23,257 nt of DNA from the NCBI GenBank assembly GCA_002408065.1, contig DHQI01000018.1, positions 19,246 through 42,502 on the forward strand, in the 5' to 3' direction. The notes below the pieces were generated by a model, which did not search any database, was not told the origin of the DNA, and saw nothing but the letters and a program-made list of their open reading frames with translations. The translations under genes and the position numbers were made by a program. Of the stretch, positions 14,557-22,583 are shown piece after piece; within the stretch, counting starts at the first letter, position 1, and each line of letters begins with the position of its first letter. Source of the stretch: Bacteroidales bacterium UBA5342. Its GTDB lineage: Bacteria; Bacteroidota; Bacteroidia; Bacteroidales; UBA5342.

Positions 14557-14584
14557 GAATTAGTAATATAAATAACTGAAAATT

Positions 14585-16390
14585 ATGTTAGATACAGTAA
14601 TTAAAATTGGACAACTTTACCGTCAAGCTCCTGATGCTCATAAATATCACGAGCAGATAAACTATTCATTAAAAGATGTTGAAGCGCTAAAGAAGAATAA
14701 AGATAAAGACGGGAATATAATAGAGACAACGTTTTTGAATTTGCCTGTAGTTGAAAGAGGGGATTCTTATGAGTTTGATTTTGAAAGTGTTTCTGAAGTT
14801 GAAGATGAAGATAAGCAAAAACAGATGTATTATCTCAACTTTAAAACATCAAAAAAGGATGCGGAAAAACGATACCTTTTTGGAGATATTGTTTATAGTC
14901 ATTATGTTGACAAGAAAGGTAAGTTAAATGAATTTGGCAACTATCGCTTGTTTGGTAAATGGACTAATAAACCTTCATTTCAGGGAGCAGAACCTTTGAA
15001 TCTGTTTATAAAGAGTGATACAATTATTAAGTTTAGAGATGTTTATCGAAAAAATATTAAAAGAATTGAAGAATTATTGAAGTCAAAAAAATCAATAGTA
15101 TTGCATTTTGATTTTGAGGGTATTCCTTGGTATAGGAAAGAAGCTGTTCTTAATGATATTGACTCTATTATACTTTTCTATAAGTCTGACAAAAACAGTA
15201 AAAGTCTTGTTAGTTATATTGAAAACGATACAGAAAATGAATTTGCTGAAAAAAATAATATAATTGGTAAATTGACATTAAACAAGTATCTATATAAAAC
15301 ACTTGGCGGTACAACTCCAGGATTTTCAGAGGATGTTGCATATAAGAATAAACTATTTTCTTTAGATGAAATTATTAGTGTAATGTATGCAACTCAGGTA
15401 TATCAAGATCCTATTATTCGTATTAATAATATTGGGATTATTGCATTGCCACATTCTGATAAGATGACTTCTGAAGATATAGTGCAGTTTTTCTCGAAAG
15501 ACTCAAACTCTTTTGTGTCAGCTAGAAGTAAAGAGGAAACATTAATTGCGGAAACAAGCGATGACATGTTTCTGCCTTTAACAGAGAATAGTTTTTCTGA
15601 TAAAGTAAAGTTTGATATAATTTTTTCAGGTATTCCTAAGTCACCTGCAGGTGTGCATTGTGATTTAGTTGAGATATCAAATATTGAAAAAAGTATTTTA
15701 GTTAGAACTCACGATAAGATTAGAGAGAAAAAGAAGAAAATATTTGAAGATATATACAGAGAGTTCCCGAATCCTAGGAAGCCCTTTCAGTTCTCGGTAA
15801 GAAATAGTTTTTTGAAGTTGCTAGGAGATGTAACAACTGATAAGAAAAAATATCAGTCACACCTTTTAAAAGTTTTACCACAATTATACTCTGATACATA
15901 TTATCAAGATCCGATATTATTACCGGCATTTATTGATAAGGTTGAATATAATATTAGAGATGGCGGACAAGCTTTTTCTACTCTAAAATACGACTTTTAC
16001 TTTTTAATGAACATTCAAAAAAATAATAATCTTATGAAAATTACTCAGACAAAAAGCTATGCTTTAGGTAAGTATTTGGGCATAATGGCGCGCCAGTTTG
16101 CAGCTTGGCGTGATGACTGTCCAATTAAATCTTTTGAAAAATCTTATGTTGGAAATTTATCAAGAAGAATTACATCAATAGAAGAGTTAGTGAAATTTGC
16201 AGGTTTTATTAATGAAAAGTTGACTATTCACGATAGATTGTATCTTGATGTAAAAGAGGCTTATCTGCAATTAGTTGAAACAATAGACTCTTTCGAAGGT
16301 GAAAAATACAGTAAACACAATTGTGCGCTAGGTTTTTTTGAAAGCTATTATGGTAAAAGAGAAAAATCAAACGAAGAATCAGTAAATTAA
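14585..16390 (+). CDS. cas8b: Cas8b, large subunit of type I-B Cascade (TM1802/Csh1-like)
   Basis: A 601-residue protein in the large-subunit position of the operon, which in Cascade reads the PAM and recruits Cas3. Cas8 proteins diverge strongly and motif support is weak. The assignment rests on its length, on position directly ahead of cas7 and cas5, and on resemblance to the TM1802 family (N-terminal MLDTVIKIGQLYRQAPD, a long AT-rich lysine-rich body, and a helical C-terminus with YALGKYLGIMARQFA and NLSRRITSIEELVKFAGFINEKL). No zinc-binding CxxC pair was seen, although many Cas8b proteins have one. Base composition is noticeably AT-richer than cas6. Confidence 0.85.
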   Translation: MLDTVIKIGQLYRQAPDAHKYHEQINYSLKDVEALKKNKDKDGNIIETTFLNLPVVERGDSYEFDFESVSEVEDEDKQKQMYYLNFKTSKKDAEKRYLFGDIVYSHYVDKKGKLNEFGNYRLFGKWTNKPSFQGAEPLNLFIKSDTIIKFRDVYRKNIKRIEELLKSKKSIVLHFDFEGIPWYRKEAVLNDIDSIILFYKSDKNSKSLVSYIENDTENEFAEKNNIIGKLTLNKYLYKTLGGTTPGFSEDVAYKNKLFSLDEIISVMYATQVYQDPIIRINNIGIIALPHSDKMTSEDIVQFFSKDSNSFVSARSKEETLIAETSDDMFLPLTENSFSDKVKFDIIFSGIPKSPAGVHCDLVEISNIEKSILVRTHDKIREKKKKIFEDIYREFPNPRKPFQFSVRNSFLKLLGDVTTDKKKYQSHLLKVLPQLYSDTYYQDPILLPAFIDKVEYNIRDGGQAFSTLKYDFYFLMNIQKNNNLMKITQTKSYALGKYLGIMARQFAAWRDDCPIKSFEKSYVGNLSRRITSIEELVKFAGFINEKLTIHDRLYLDVKEAYLQLVETIDSFEGEKYSKHNCALGFFESYYGKREKSNEESVN

Positions 16391-16414
16391 TAACAATTTA
16401 AAATTTATATAATA

Positions 16415-17350
16415 ATGGAAAATACAATAGAAAAATCTGAAATTTTGTTCCTTTTCGAGAGTAAATACACAATTCCTAACGGAGACCCATTTACAGGGGA
16501 ACAACGCTACGACGAAGAAACAAAAAAGGTTCTTGTATCTGATGTTCGTATTAAACGTTATGTGCGTGACTATTTTATAGAGAAGAATTATTTAACTCCA
16601 GGTGCTTATGAAGTGTATGTTTTTAATGACAAATCACAAGTAGCAGCTGGCAGTACTGAATCTGGTTCTTCGGCACGTATGCAGTCATTATGGAAGAAAT
16701 ATGTTGAAAAGAAACCAGCAAAAAAAGAACTCCAAGCAGCCGCAACTGAATTAATAAAAAAATGTATTGATGTTCGTCTGTTTGGTGGCATTTCTACCGA
16801 AAAAGATGCTGCAGTTAACTTAACAGGTCCTGTTCAATTTGCATTATTAAATCCCTCATTAAATAAGTCTGATTTACGTATTCATCAAAACACCTCAGTG
16901 TTTTCGTCAAGTGCTGATAAATCTCGTGGGGCGATAGGAACAACAACAGTTGTGCCTTATGCTATCAACCAGGTGCAAGGTTGGGTAAATCCATATTCAG
17001 CACAATTGAGTGGATTAAAAAGCTCAGATGTAGATGAACTATTCAAAGCTATGTGGAATAGTGTAAATAATGTAAATACACGTAGTAAGTCAAATCAAAG
17101 TTCCGTACTTCTACTTCAAATTGTGTATAAAGAACCAACTGATAAGTTATATGGCACTGATCGTTTGATTGACATAGAATCTGAAAAAGAAGATGAGCAA
17201 ATTAGATCGATGGAAGATTATTCTTTTGATTTCTCTAAATTACAAGAAATAGCATCATCAGAGAAAGTGAACGAGATTCGTTTTTATACTGAGATAAAAG
17301 CGATTAAAGATCAGTTGATTGGTGATAAGTTTCAAGAAATGACAATATAG
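16415..17350 (+). CDS. cas7b: Cas7b (Csh2-like), backbone subunit of type I-B Cascade
   Basis: A 311-residue RAMP protein that polymerises along the crRNA spacer. Recognisable family features are FLFESKYTIPNGDPFTGEQRY near the N-terminus (given as a region), SDVRIKRYVRDYF, and CIDVRLFGGISTEKDAAVNLTGPVQF, the Csh2/Csd2-type DVRLFG...GPVQF pattern. Also present is a basic loop after SSADKSRGAIGTTTVVPYAI. The ATG lies 24 bases after the cas8b stop, and cas5b follows after one base, so the genes form one transcript. Confidence 0.93.
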   Translation: MENTIEKSEILFLFESKYTIPNGDPFTGEQRYDEETKKVLVSDVRIKRYVRDYFIEKNYLTPGAYEVYVFNDKSQVAAGSTESGSSARMQSLWKKYVEKKPAKKELQAAATELIKKCIDVRLFGGISTEKDAAVNLTGPVQFALLNPSLNKSDLRIHQNTSVFSSSADKSRGAIGTTTVVPYAINQVQGWVNPYSAQLSGLKSSDVDELFKAMWNSVNNVNTRSKSNQSSVLLLQIVYKEPTDKLYGTDRLIDIESEKEDEQIRSMEDYSFDFSKLQEIASSEKVNEIRFYTEIKAIKDQLIGDKFQEMTI

Positions 17351-17351
17351 T

Positions 17352-18047
17352 ATGAAAGCGATTAAATTGGAAATAAATGGCAATTGGGCCCAGTTCCGTA
17401 AAGCCGAAACCAATAACAATCCGCTTTCACACGATCTTATTACTAAAACGGCATTTATTGGCTTGATTGGTGCTGTCATTGGGATAGAGCGAAAAGTAAT
17501 GAGACTGCAATTCCCAAAATTGTGTGATGGTTTACTTTACTCAGTTCAGATCAATAATGAGATTGTTAAACAATCTTGGGGTTTTACGCTTAGAAATGTG
17601 AATCATTGTTGGGAAAAATCACCTAAACAGATGGAGTTTATTAAGCATCCTTCTTATACGGTTGTTCTTGCATTAAATAATGATAACTGTACTTCTGAAT
17701 TTGAGCAATTTTTGTCTTTTTGTAGGGATGGAAAGGCTTGTTTTACACCGGTGTTAGGTTTACATAATTGTCCGGCAGAGGTCATTTACATTGATGAAGG
17801 TGAGATTGTTGAAAAAGATGGTGTTTTTGAAACTTTGGGTTTTCTTAAGGAAAACTATGTTCCTCAGATGGAGGATTTAACTGATTTTAGAATAGGATTT
17901 GATAAGATACCAACTTATCAAAATGATGATTTTTGGAATCTTCCGGAATGTTTTTGTAAGGTAGTATATCCTTCAAACGGTTCTGTAATTAAAACAAAGG
18001 GTAAATATTATGAATTTAAAGATGAGTCAAAATGGTGTCTGATTTAG
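17352..18047 (+). CDS. cas5b: Cas5b, crRNA 5'-handle-binding subunit of type I-B Cascade
   Basis: A 231-residue RAMP protein expected to cap the 5' handle of the crRNA. The N-terminus MKAIKLEINGNWAQFRKAET matches the Cas5 beta-strand opening. NNPLSHDLITKTAFIGLIGAVIG is the family's P.(T) ... G.LGA helix region. The ATG begins one base after the cas7b stop, and the 3' end overlaps cas3 by 16 bases in another frame, which suggests translational coupling. Confidence 0.9.
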   Translation: MKAIKLEINGNWAQFRKAETNNNPLSHDLITKTAFIGLIGAVIGIERKVMRLQFPKLCDGLLYSVQINNEIVKQSWGFTLRNVNHCWEKSPKQMEFIKHPSYTVVLALNNDNCTSEFEQFLSFCRDGKACFTPVLGLHNCPAEVIYIDEGEIVEKDGVFETLGFLKENYVPQMEDLTDFRIGFDKIPTYQNDDFWNLPECFCKVVYPSNGSVIKTKGKYYEFKDESKWCLI

Positions 18048-20452
18048 TATTTGAATCACATCCTGGGAAGCTTTTAGAAGAACATATAAGAGGAGTGCTT
18101 AAAGGCACTCGTCTTCGTTCTTCATTGTCTATAGCAGAGTATGCTGCTTTGTTTCATGATTTAGGTAAGATTAATCCTAATTTTCAAAACAAGTTATATG
18201 GAAAGGGGACTGGGTATGCTAATCATTCATATTTATCTGTTATTGCTTTTGTAAATTATGCACTAAGCAATATGAAATATTTAATGGAACAGAATAGTAT
18301 TGAGAGTCCAGAAGATTTTAGTTTGTTTGTTTTACAAATATCTATTCTAATAGGAAAACATCATCAAAATTTACCTGATTTTAATAGTGCTTTTATTGCC
18401 TCGGAAGAGTTGGTTAGAGCTGCTGATTTTGCAATGGATAGTCAAAATGTTTTACCCATTTCATCGTTTCTTTCTGAAAAGCTAGACCAACCAATTCACT
18501 CTTTTGTTTTAGATTGGGATAAGAGAAAAAATCAATTCGTTTCTTTTTTATCAAAGTATCAGAAAAAAGCGTGGAAACAAAAACCACTATTCTACTTCTT
18601 TGATACTCAGGAGGCATTCGCAGCTCTTATCGAGTCGGATAAGCGAGACGCAGGGAGTAATAATAAGTTTTTTTTCGATGTTACGATTGATGAGAATACT
18701 CTACAGCTAAATCAGAATCTACAAAGCACGTTCGAAAATTTTGCACGAGGTACAAGAATCTCTCGCTTAAATGAATTGAGAACACAAATGCGCTTAGAAG
18801 CGGTTGAGTCAATTGTGCCAATGTTAAGTGATGGAGAACGTGTTTTTACATTAACAGCGCCAACTGGTGCTGGTAAAACATATACTATGCTTGCGGTTGC
18901 CAATGAAATTAGAAAACAAAAAGGTCGTTTGGGAATCATTTACGCCTTACCATTTTTATCAATTACTGAGCAAGTTCAAAAAATTGCAGAAGAGCTATTG
19001 GCCGATGTTCTTTCAGTTAATTCCAAAACCGAAAATGAACGTATAAAGCAAGCTCAACAATCTTATGAAAATGACCAATCAGAAGGTAATTTGAAAGATA
19101 TATTAAAAGAAGATTTTATTCAGAATACTTTTGATCATCCTTTCGTGATAACAACTTTTGTTCAGTTTTTTGAGACATTGGTTAGTAACAGAAATTCAAC
19201 ACTTCTAAAACTACCTAATTTTAAAAATCGTATTTTTTTAATTGATGAAGTACAGGCACTTCCACCGAGGTTATACATTTTCTTTTCAGCGTGGCTTGAT
19301 GAATTTTGTAAACGTAATAATTCTTATGCAATTCTTTCGACGGCAACTATGCCTAACTTAGAAATACCCATAAAAGCTATAGATGAAAGTAAGCGTGCCG
19401 ATTTGTTGTTTGAAAGATACTCTAAACCTAGTGAGTTGCTGGATTGTGAAAAATATTTTTCTGAATCAATTTTCAATCGCTACGAAATTAGTGTTTTAAA
19501 ACAGCAGCAAACAAAAGAATTGCTTACAAATCACATTATTGAACAAAATGCTTCATGTTTGGTGATTTTAAATACAATTGCGGATTCAAAAGATATTTAT
19601 AATGAGCTGAAAGAGAAGGTTGAAAATGTCCGATTGTTAAATACTTATTTTACTCCCAATGACAGAAGTCACATAATTGATGAAGTGAAAGAGTTGTTAA
19701 AAAATAATCAGCAAATTGTATTGATATCAACTCAGTTGATAGAAGCTGGTGTAGATATTGATTTTCCTATTGTTTATCGTGATTTGTGTCCTTTGCCTAG
19801 CCTTATACAAAGTGCTGGGCGATGTAATAGAAATAATGTATTGGATAAGGGGAAAGTGTTCTTTTTTGAGCTTTTGGGAGATAATGGGCGCTCTAGAGCT
19901 AAATTGATATATCGAAATGAAGGTAAAACCTTTCTTGATTTTTGTAAAAACAACATACCAGATTGTATTGATGAAAATCAGTTATTTAATATACAATCTG
20001 AATTTTTTGAATTTATTCAGATGAACCTAACAATTGGAGAGTTTAAAGTAAAATCGGATGATTTTCCGATTAATATGATTGAATGCGTAAATAATGCTGA
20101 ATTTGAAAAATTAGGTAGATTTGAGTTGATTTCAAAGGACGTTGGAGAGCAACGACAGTATTATGTTTTAGAAGATGAGGAAGATGATGTCTATGAAAGG
20201 CTAAATGATTTAATAGATGATTTAAAAGGGCAATTGGATTATCAGAACTCAAGGAAGGTGAAAATTGAGATAAGTAGTTTTATAAAACAACTGAGCGGGA
20301 GAATTATTAGTGTTCGAGTTAATAGATACAATGAATCACAAATGCCTGAGCCTGTATCTGCTGATATTCTGGGCATAAAATTTATTGCTCCAGATAATTA
20401 TTCTAAAGATGAAGGCTTGATACTTGGAAACATTGAAAATTGTTTTTTATAA
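18032..20452 (+). CDS. cas3: Cas3, HD nuclease fused to SF2 helicase
   Basis: An 806-residue effector that unwinds and degrades target DNA once Cascade has bound. The N-terminal HD domain has H42-D43 in ALFHDLGK, followed by NHSYLSVIAFVNY and IGKHHQ, so all metal-ligand segments are present. The helicase shows Walker A APTGAGKT at 276-283, motif II DEVQ at 405-408 (LIDEVQALP), motif III STATMP, ISTQLIEAGVDIDFP, and motif VI QSAGRCNRN at 593-601. The ATG at 18032 overlaps cas5b by 16 bases, and an HD-containing sequence begins shortly after it. The stop TAA overlaps the cas4 ATG by one base. Confidence 0.95.
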   Translation: MVSDLVFESHPGKLLEEHIRGVLKGTRLRSSLSIAEYAALFHDLGKINPNFQNKLYGKGTGYANHSYLSVIAFVNYALSNMKYLMEQNSIESPEDFSLFVLQISILIGKHHQNLPDFNSAFIASEELVRAADFAMDSQNVLPISSFLSEKLDQPIHSFVLDWDKRKNQFVSFLSKYQKKAWKQKPLFYFFDTQEAFAALIESDKRDAGSNNKFFFDVTIDENTLQLNQNLQSTFENFARGTRISRLNELRTQMRLEAVESIVPMLSDGERVFTLTAPTGAGKTYTMLAVANEIRKQKGRLGIIYALPFLSITEQVQKIAEELLADVLSVNSKTENERIKQAQQSYENDQSEGNLKDILKEDFIQNTFDHPFVITTFVQFFETLVSNRNSTLLKLPNFKNRIFLIDEVQALPPRLYIFFSAWLDEFCKRNNSYAILSTATMPNLEIPIKAIDESKRADLLFERYSKPSELLDCEKYFSESIFNRYEISVLKQQQTKELLTNHIIEQNASCLVILNTIADSKDIYNELKEKVENVRLLNTYFTPNDRSHIIDEVKELLKNNQQIVLISTQLIEAGVDIDFPIVYRDLCPLPSLIQSAGRCNRNNVLDKGKVFFFELLGDNGRSRAKLIYRNEGKTFLDFCKNNIPDCIDENQLFNIQSEFFEFIQMNLTIGEFKVKSDDFPINMIECVNNAEFEKLGRFELISKDVGEQRQYYVLEDEEDDVYERLNDLIDDLKGQLDYQNSRKVKIEISSFIKQLSGRIISVRVNRYNESQMPEPVSADILGIKFIAPDNYSKDEGLILGNIENCFL

Positions 20453-20958
20453 TGCATATAACAGGCACCTTAATATCGTATTATTTTTATTGTAAGCGCA
20501 GGATGTGGCTTCATGCTAATGATATTCGTTTCGAGGATACTTCAGATCATGTAGCTATGGGGGTCTTAATAGAGGAAAGTTCGTATCAACAAAGATCTTC
20601 TAAATATGAACAGGTTGCTATTGATGGAATTAAAGTCGACTTTTATTCTGCAAAAGATAATATTATTCATGAAATTAAGAAGTCTAGTAAATTTCACGAA
20701 ACGCATATCTGGCAACTTAAGTATTATATATATGTTTTTGAGAAAAATGGAATATATGGGGTAAGTGGTGTTTTAGAATATCCCAAAGAACGAAAAACAG
20801 AAGAAGTCTTCTTGTCTGAACCAGATCGTAATTTTTTGATCAAATTGCTTGACGATATTAAGTTATTAGTTGAAGATGATAAATGTCCGGACCTAATTGT
20901 AAGTCCTAAATGTAAGAATTGTTCTTATAATGATTTTTGTTATTCGAGTGATGTTTAA
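20452..20958 (+). CDS. cas4: Cas4, RecB-like nuclease for spacer acquisition
   Basis: A 168-residue Fe-S nuclease that trims prespacers and checks the PAM with Cas1-Cas2. The ATG at 20452 overlaps the cas3 stop (TAATG) and gives MHITGTLISYYFYCKRRMWL, which contains the first cluster cysteine (Cys14). The other three are near the C-terminus in CKNCSYNDFC. The RecB core is IKVDFY, IIHEIKKS and HIWQLKYYIYVF (motif III Q..YY). A TTG start 12 bases upstream is possible but unneeded. Confidence 0.94.
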   Translation: MHITGTLISYYFYCKRRMWLHANDIRFEDTSDHVAMGVLIEESSYQQRSSKYEQVAIDGIKVDFYSAKDNIIHEIKKSSKFHETHIWQLKYYIYVFEKNGIYGVSGVLEYPKERKTEEVFLSEPDRNFLIKLLDDIKLLVEDDKCPDLIVSPKCKNCSYNDFCYSSDV

Positions 20959-20980
20959 ATCGATTTTTTAACGTTTGTAA

Positions 20981-21985
20981 ATGAAGAAAACCTATTATCT
21001 ATTCAATCCTGGACGCTTATCGCGTAAAGATAATACCTTGAAATTCACTCCGGTTGATGAAGAAGGGCGTGAGCAAAAACCACGTTATTTACCTGTAGAG
21101 CAGGTAGATGCACTTTATGTGTTTGGTAGTTTGGATGCCAATTCGTCGCTTTACAATTTCCTTGGGAAGAATGAGATAGCAGTGCATTTTTTCGATTACT
21201 ATGAGAATTATACGGGAAGTTTTGCGCCAAAGTCAAAGTTGTTATCGGGTAAAATGCTGATAGCACAGACCAAAGCCTATAGCTCTTTGAAAAAACGTTT
21301 ACCCATAGCACAAAGCTTTATTGAAGGAGCTGCCTATAATATGGTTAAGAACCTAAAGTATTACGATAAGCGGGGTAAGGATATGAGTCCGTTTTTGGAG
21401 GAGATAACCCTTTTGCAGGAAAAGATAAGAACGACTTCAGACGTCAAAGCGTTGATGGGGATAGAGGGCAATATCCGTAAATGGTATTATGAAGCTTTTA
21501 ATTTGATTATAGATAGTCATGTAATGGGAGGGAGGACCAAGCAGCCTCCACTCAATATCGTTAATAGCTTAATTTCTTTTGGTAATATGATGTGTTATTC
21601 AGAGTGTTTACGTTCCATTTTTCAGACTCAGCTCGACCCTACCATTAGTTTTTTACACGAACCAGGGGAGCGCCGTTATAGCCTTTCGCTGGATGTGTCG
21701 GAAATATTTAAACCCATTTTGGTCGATCGTGTGATTTTTAAAGTTCTGAATAAAAACATTCTGACCGAAAAGGATTTTGATGATCAACTTAACCGCATTG
21801 TACTAAAAGAAGCCGGTAAGAAGAAGTTTGTACAAGCTTACGAAGAACGGCTCAATGAAACAATAAAGCACCGTAGCCTAAATCGAAATGTGAGTTATAA
21901 ACATCTGATTAAATTAGAATGTTATAAATTGCAGAAAGATTTGCTCGGCATTGAAGAATATAAACCCTTTAAAATGTACTGGTAA
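20981..21985 (+). CDS. cas1: Cas1, CRISPR integrase
   Basis: A 334-residue integrase that, with Cas2, joins new spacers at the leader-proximal repeat. Metal-binding residues are Glu162 in GIEGNIRKWYY and His226 in ISFLHEPGERR, with an acidic group at Asp238/Glu241 in LSLDVSEIFKP. The N-terminal beta domain (YYLFNPGRLSRKDNTLKF, VEQVDALYVFG) and NSLISFGNMMCYSECL are typical of type I-B Cas1. It begins 22 bases after cas4. Codon choice is less AT-rich than in cas8b to cas4. Confidence 0.96.
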   Translation: MKKTYYLFNPGRLSRKDNTLKFTPVDEEGREQKPRYLPVEQVDALYVFGSLDANSSLYNFLGKNEIAVHFFDYYENYTGSFAPKSKLLSGKMLIAQTKAYSSLKKRLPIAQSFIEGAAYNMVKNLKYYDKRGKDMSPFLEEITLLQEKIRTTSDVKALMGIEGNIRKWYYEAFNLIIDSHVMGGRTKQPPLNIVNSLISFGNMMCYSECLRSIFQTQLDPTISFLHEPGERRYSLSLDVSEIFKPILVDRVIFKVLNKNILTEKDFDDQLNRIVLKEAGKKKFVQAYEERLNETIKHRSLNRNVSYKHLIKLECYKLQKDLLGIEEYKPFKMYW

Positions 21986-21990
21986 AAGAC

Positions 21991-22087
21991 AATGTGAAAA
22001 TGTTAAAATGTGGAAATTTGGTAATGGCATTTACACATTTAATAATTTTCAAATTTCCACATTTTCAAATTTCCACATTTTCACATT
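21991..22087. repeat. AT-rich inverted repeat between cas1 and cas2
   Basis: The left arm (21991-22020) is AATGTGAAAATG plus ATGTGGAAATTTG with five extra bases between them. The right side (22050-22087) contains CAAATTTCCACATTTT twice and then CACATT. The arms pair over about 22 bases. It could form a hairpin in the message ahead of cas2, and resembles AT-rich filler repeats of Bacteroidota. Confidence 0.75.
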
Positions 22088-22093
22088 AATAAT

Positions 22094-22357
22094 ATGTATG
22101 TAATTTTAGTTTATGATATGGGCCAAAAGCGGGTAGGGAAGATGCTTAAACTATGCCGTCAATACCTTAATTGGATTCAGAATTCGGTATTTGAGGGAGA
22201 AATAACCGAGGTACAATTGAAAGAGTTGCAGCAACGCGCTAAGGCCATTATGGAATTAGAAACCGATAGTCTTATAGTTTTTAAAAGCCGTGACGAGCAT
22301 TGGATGGAGAAAGAAGTCGTAGGAAATGAACGTGCCGAGCTGGGCAACTTCTTGTAG
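22094..22357 (+). CDS. cas2: Cas2, partner of Cas1 in spacer integration
   Basis: An 87-residue ferredoxin-fold protein that dimerises and bridges two Cas1 dimers. The N-terminal strand MYVILVYDMGQKRVGKML carries the conserved Asp8, and WIQNSVFEGEI is the second typical element. It follows the inverted repeat 109 bases after cas1, so it is less tightly coupled than the other cas genes, and it directly precedes the leader. Confidence 0.95.
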   Translation: MYVILVYDMGQKRVGKMLKLCRQYLNWIQNSVFEGEITEVQLKELQQRAKAIMELETDSLIVFKSRDEHWMEKEVVGNERAELGNFL

Positions 22358-22583
22358 CTTATGTTGTCGATGCATTATGCTTTAGGTCTATAAAAGGAGC
22401 TGTATATAATAGTTCACTTTTAAAAAGTTCTTTGACATATTGAAAAACAGACAAATATAATAAGTTGTCGTAAGCCCAGTGTTTTTTTATTATTGTGTGT
22501 CGACAACTTTTCTTTTAATTTTTGCATATTTGCAAAATAATAATGTCCTGATTTTAAGCTCTTTTTTTTGAGTAAAATCACGG
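22358..22583 (+). promoter_or_regulatory. CRISPR leader
   Basis: An AT-rich non-coding stretch between cas2 and the first repeat, where array promoter and integration signals are expected. It holds the boxA-like sequence annotated separately and two inverted repeats. One is AAGTTGTCG (22462-22470) with CGACAACTT (22501-22509), loop 30 bases. The other is TTTTGCA (22520-22526) with TGCAAAA (22531-22537). No promoter could be fixed with confidence. Confidence 0.8.
22426..22447 (+). promoter_or_regulatory. boxA-like antitermination element in the CRISPR leader
   Basis: Contains GTTCTTTGACATATTG followed by AAAAA. This closely resembles the boxA-containing sequence of rRNA operon leaders and spacers in Bacteroidota (from memory). 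boxA elements ahead of CRISPR arrays are known to recruit Nus factors and prevent Rho termination. It lies about 137 bases before the first repeat. Confidence 0.5.
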
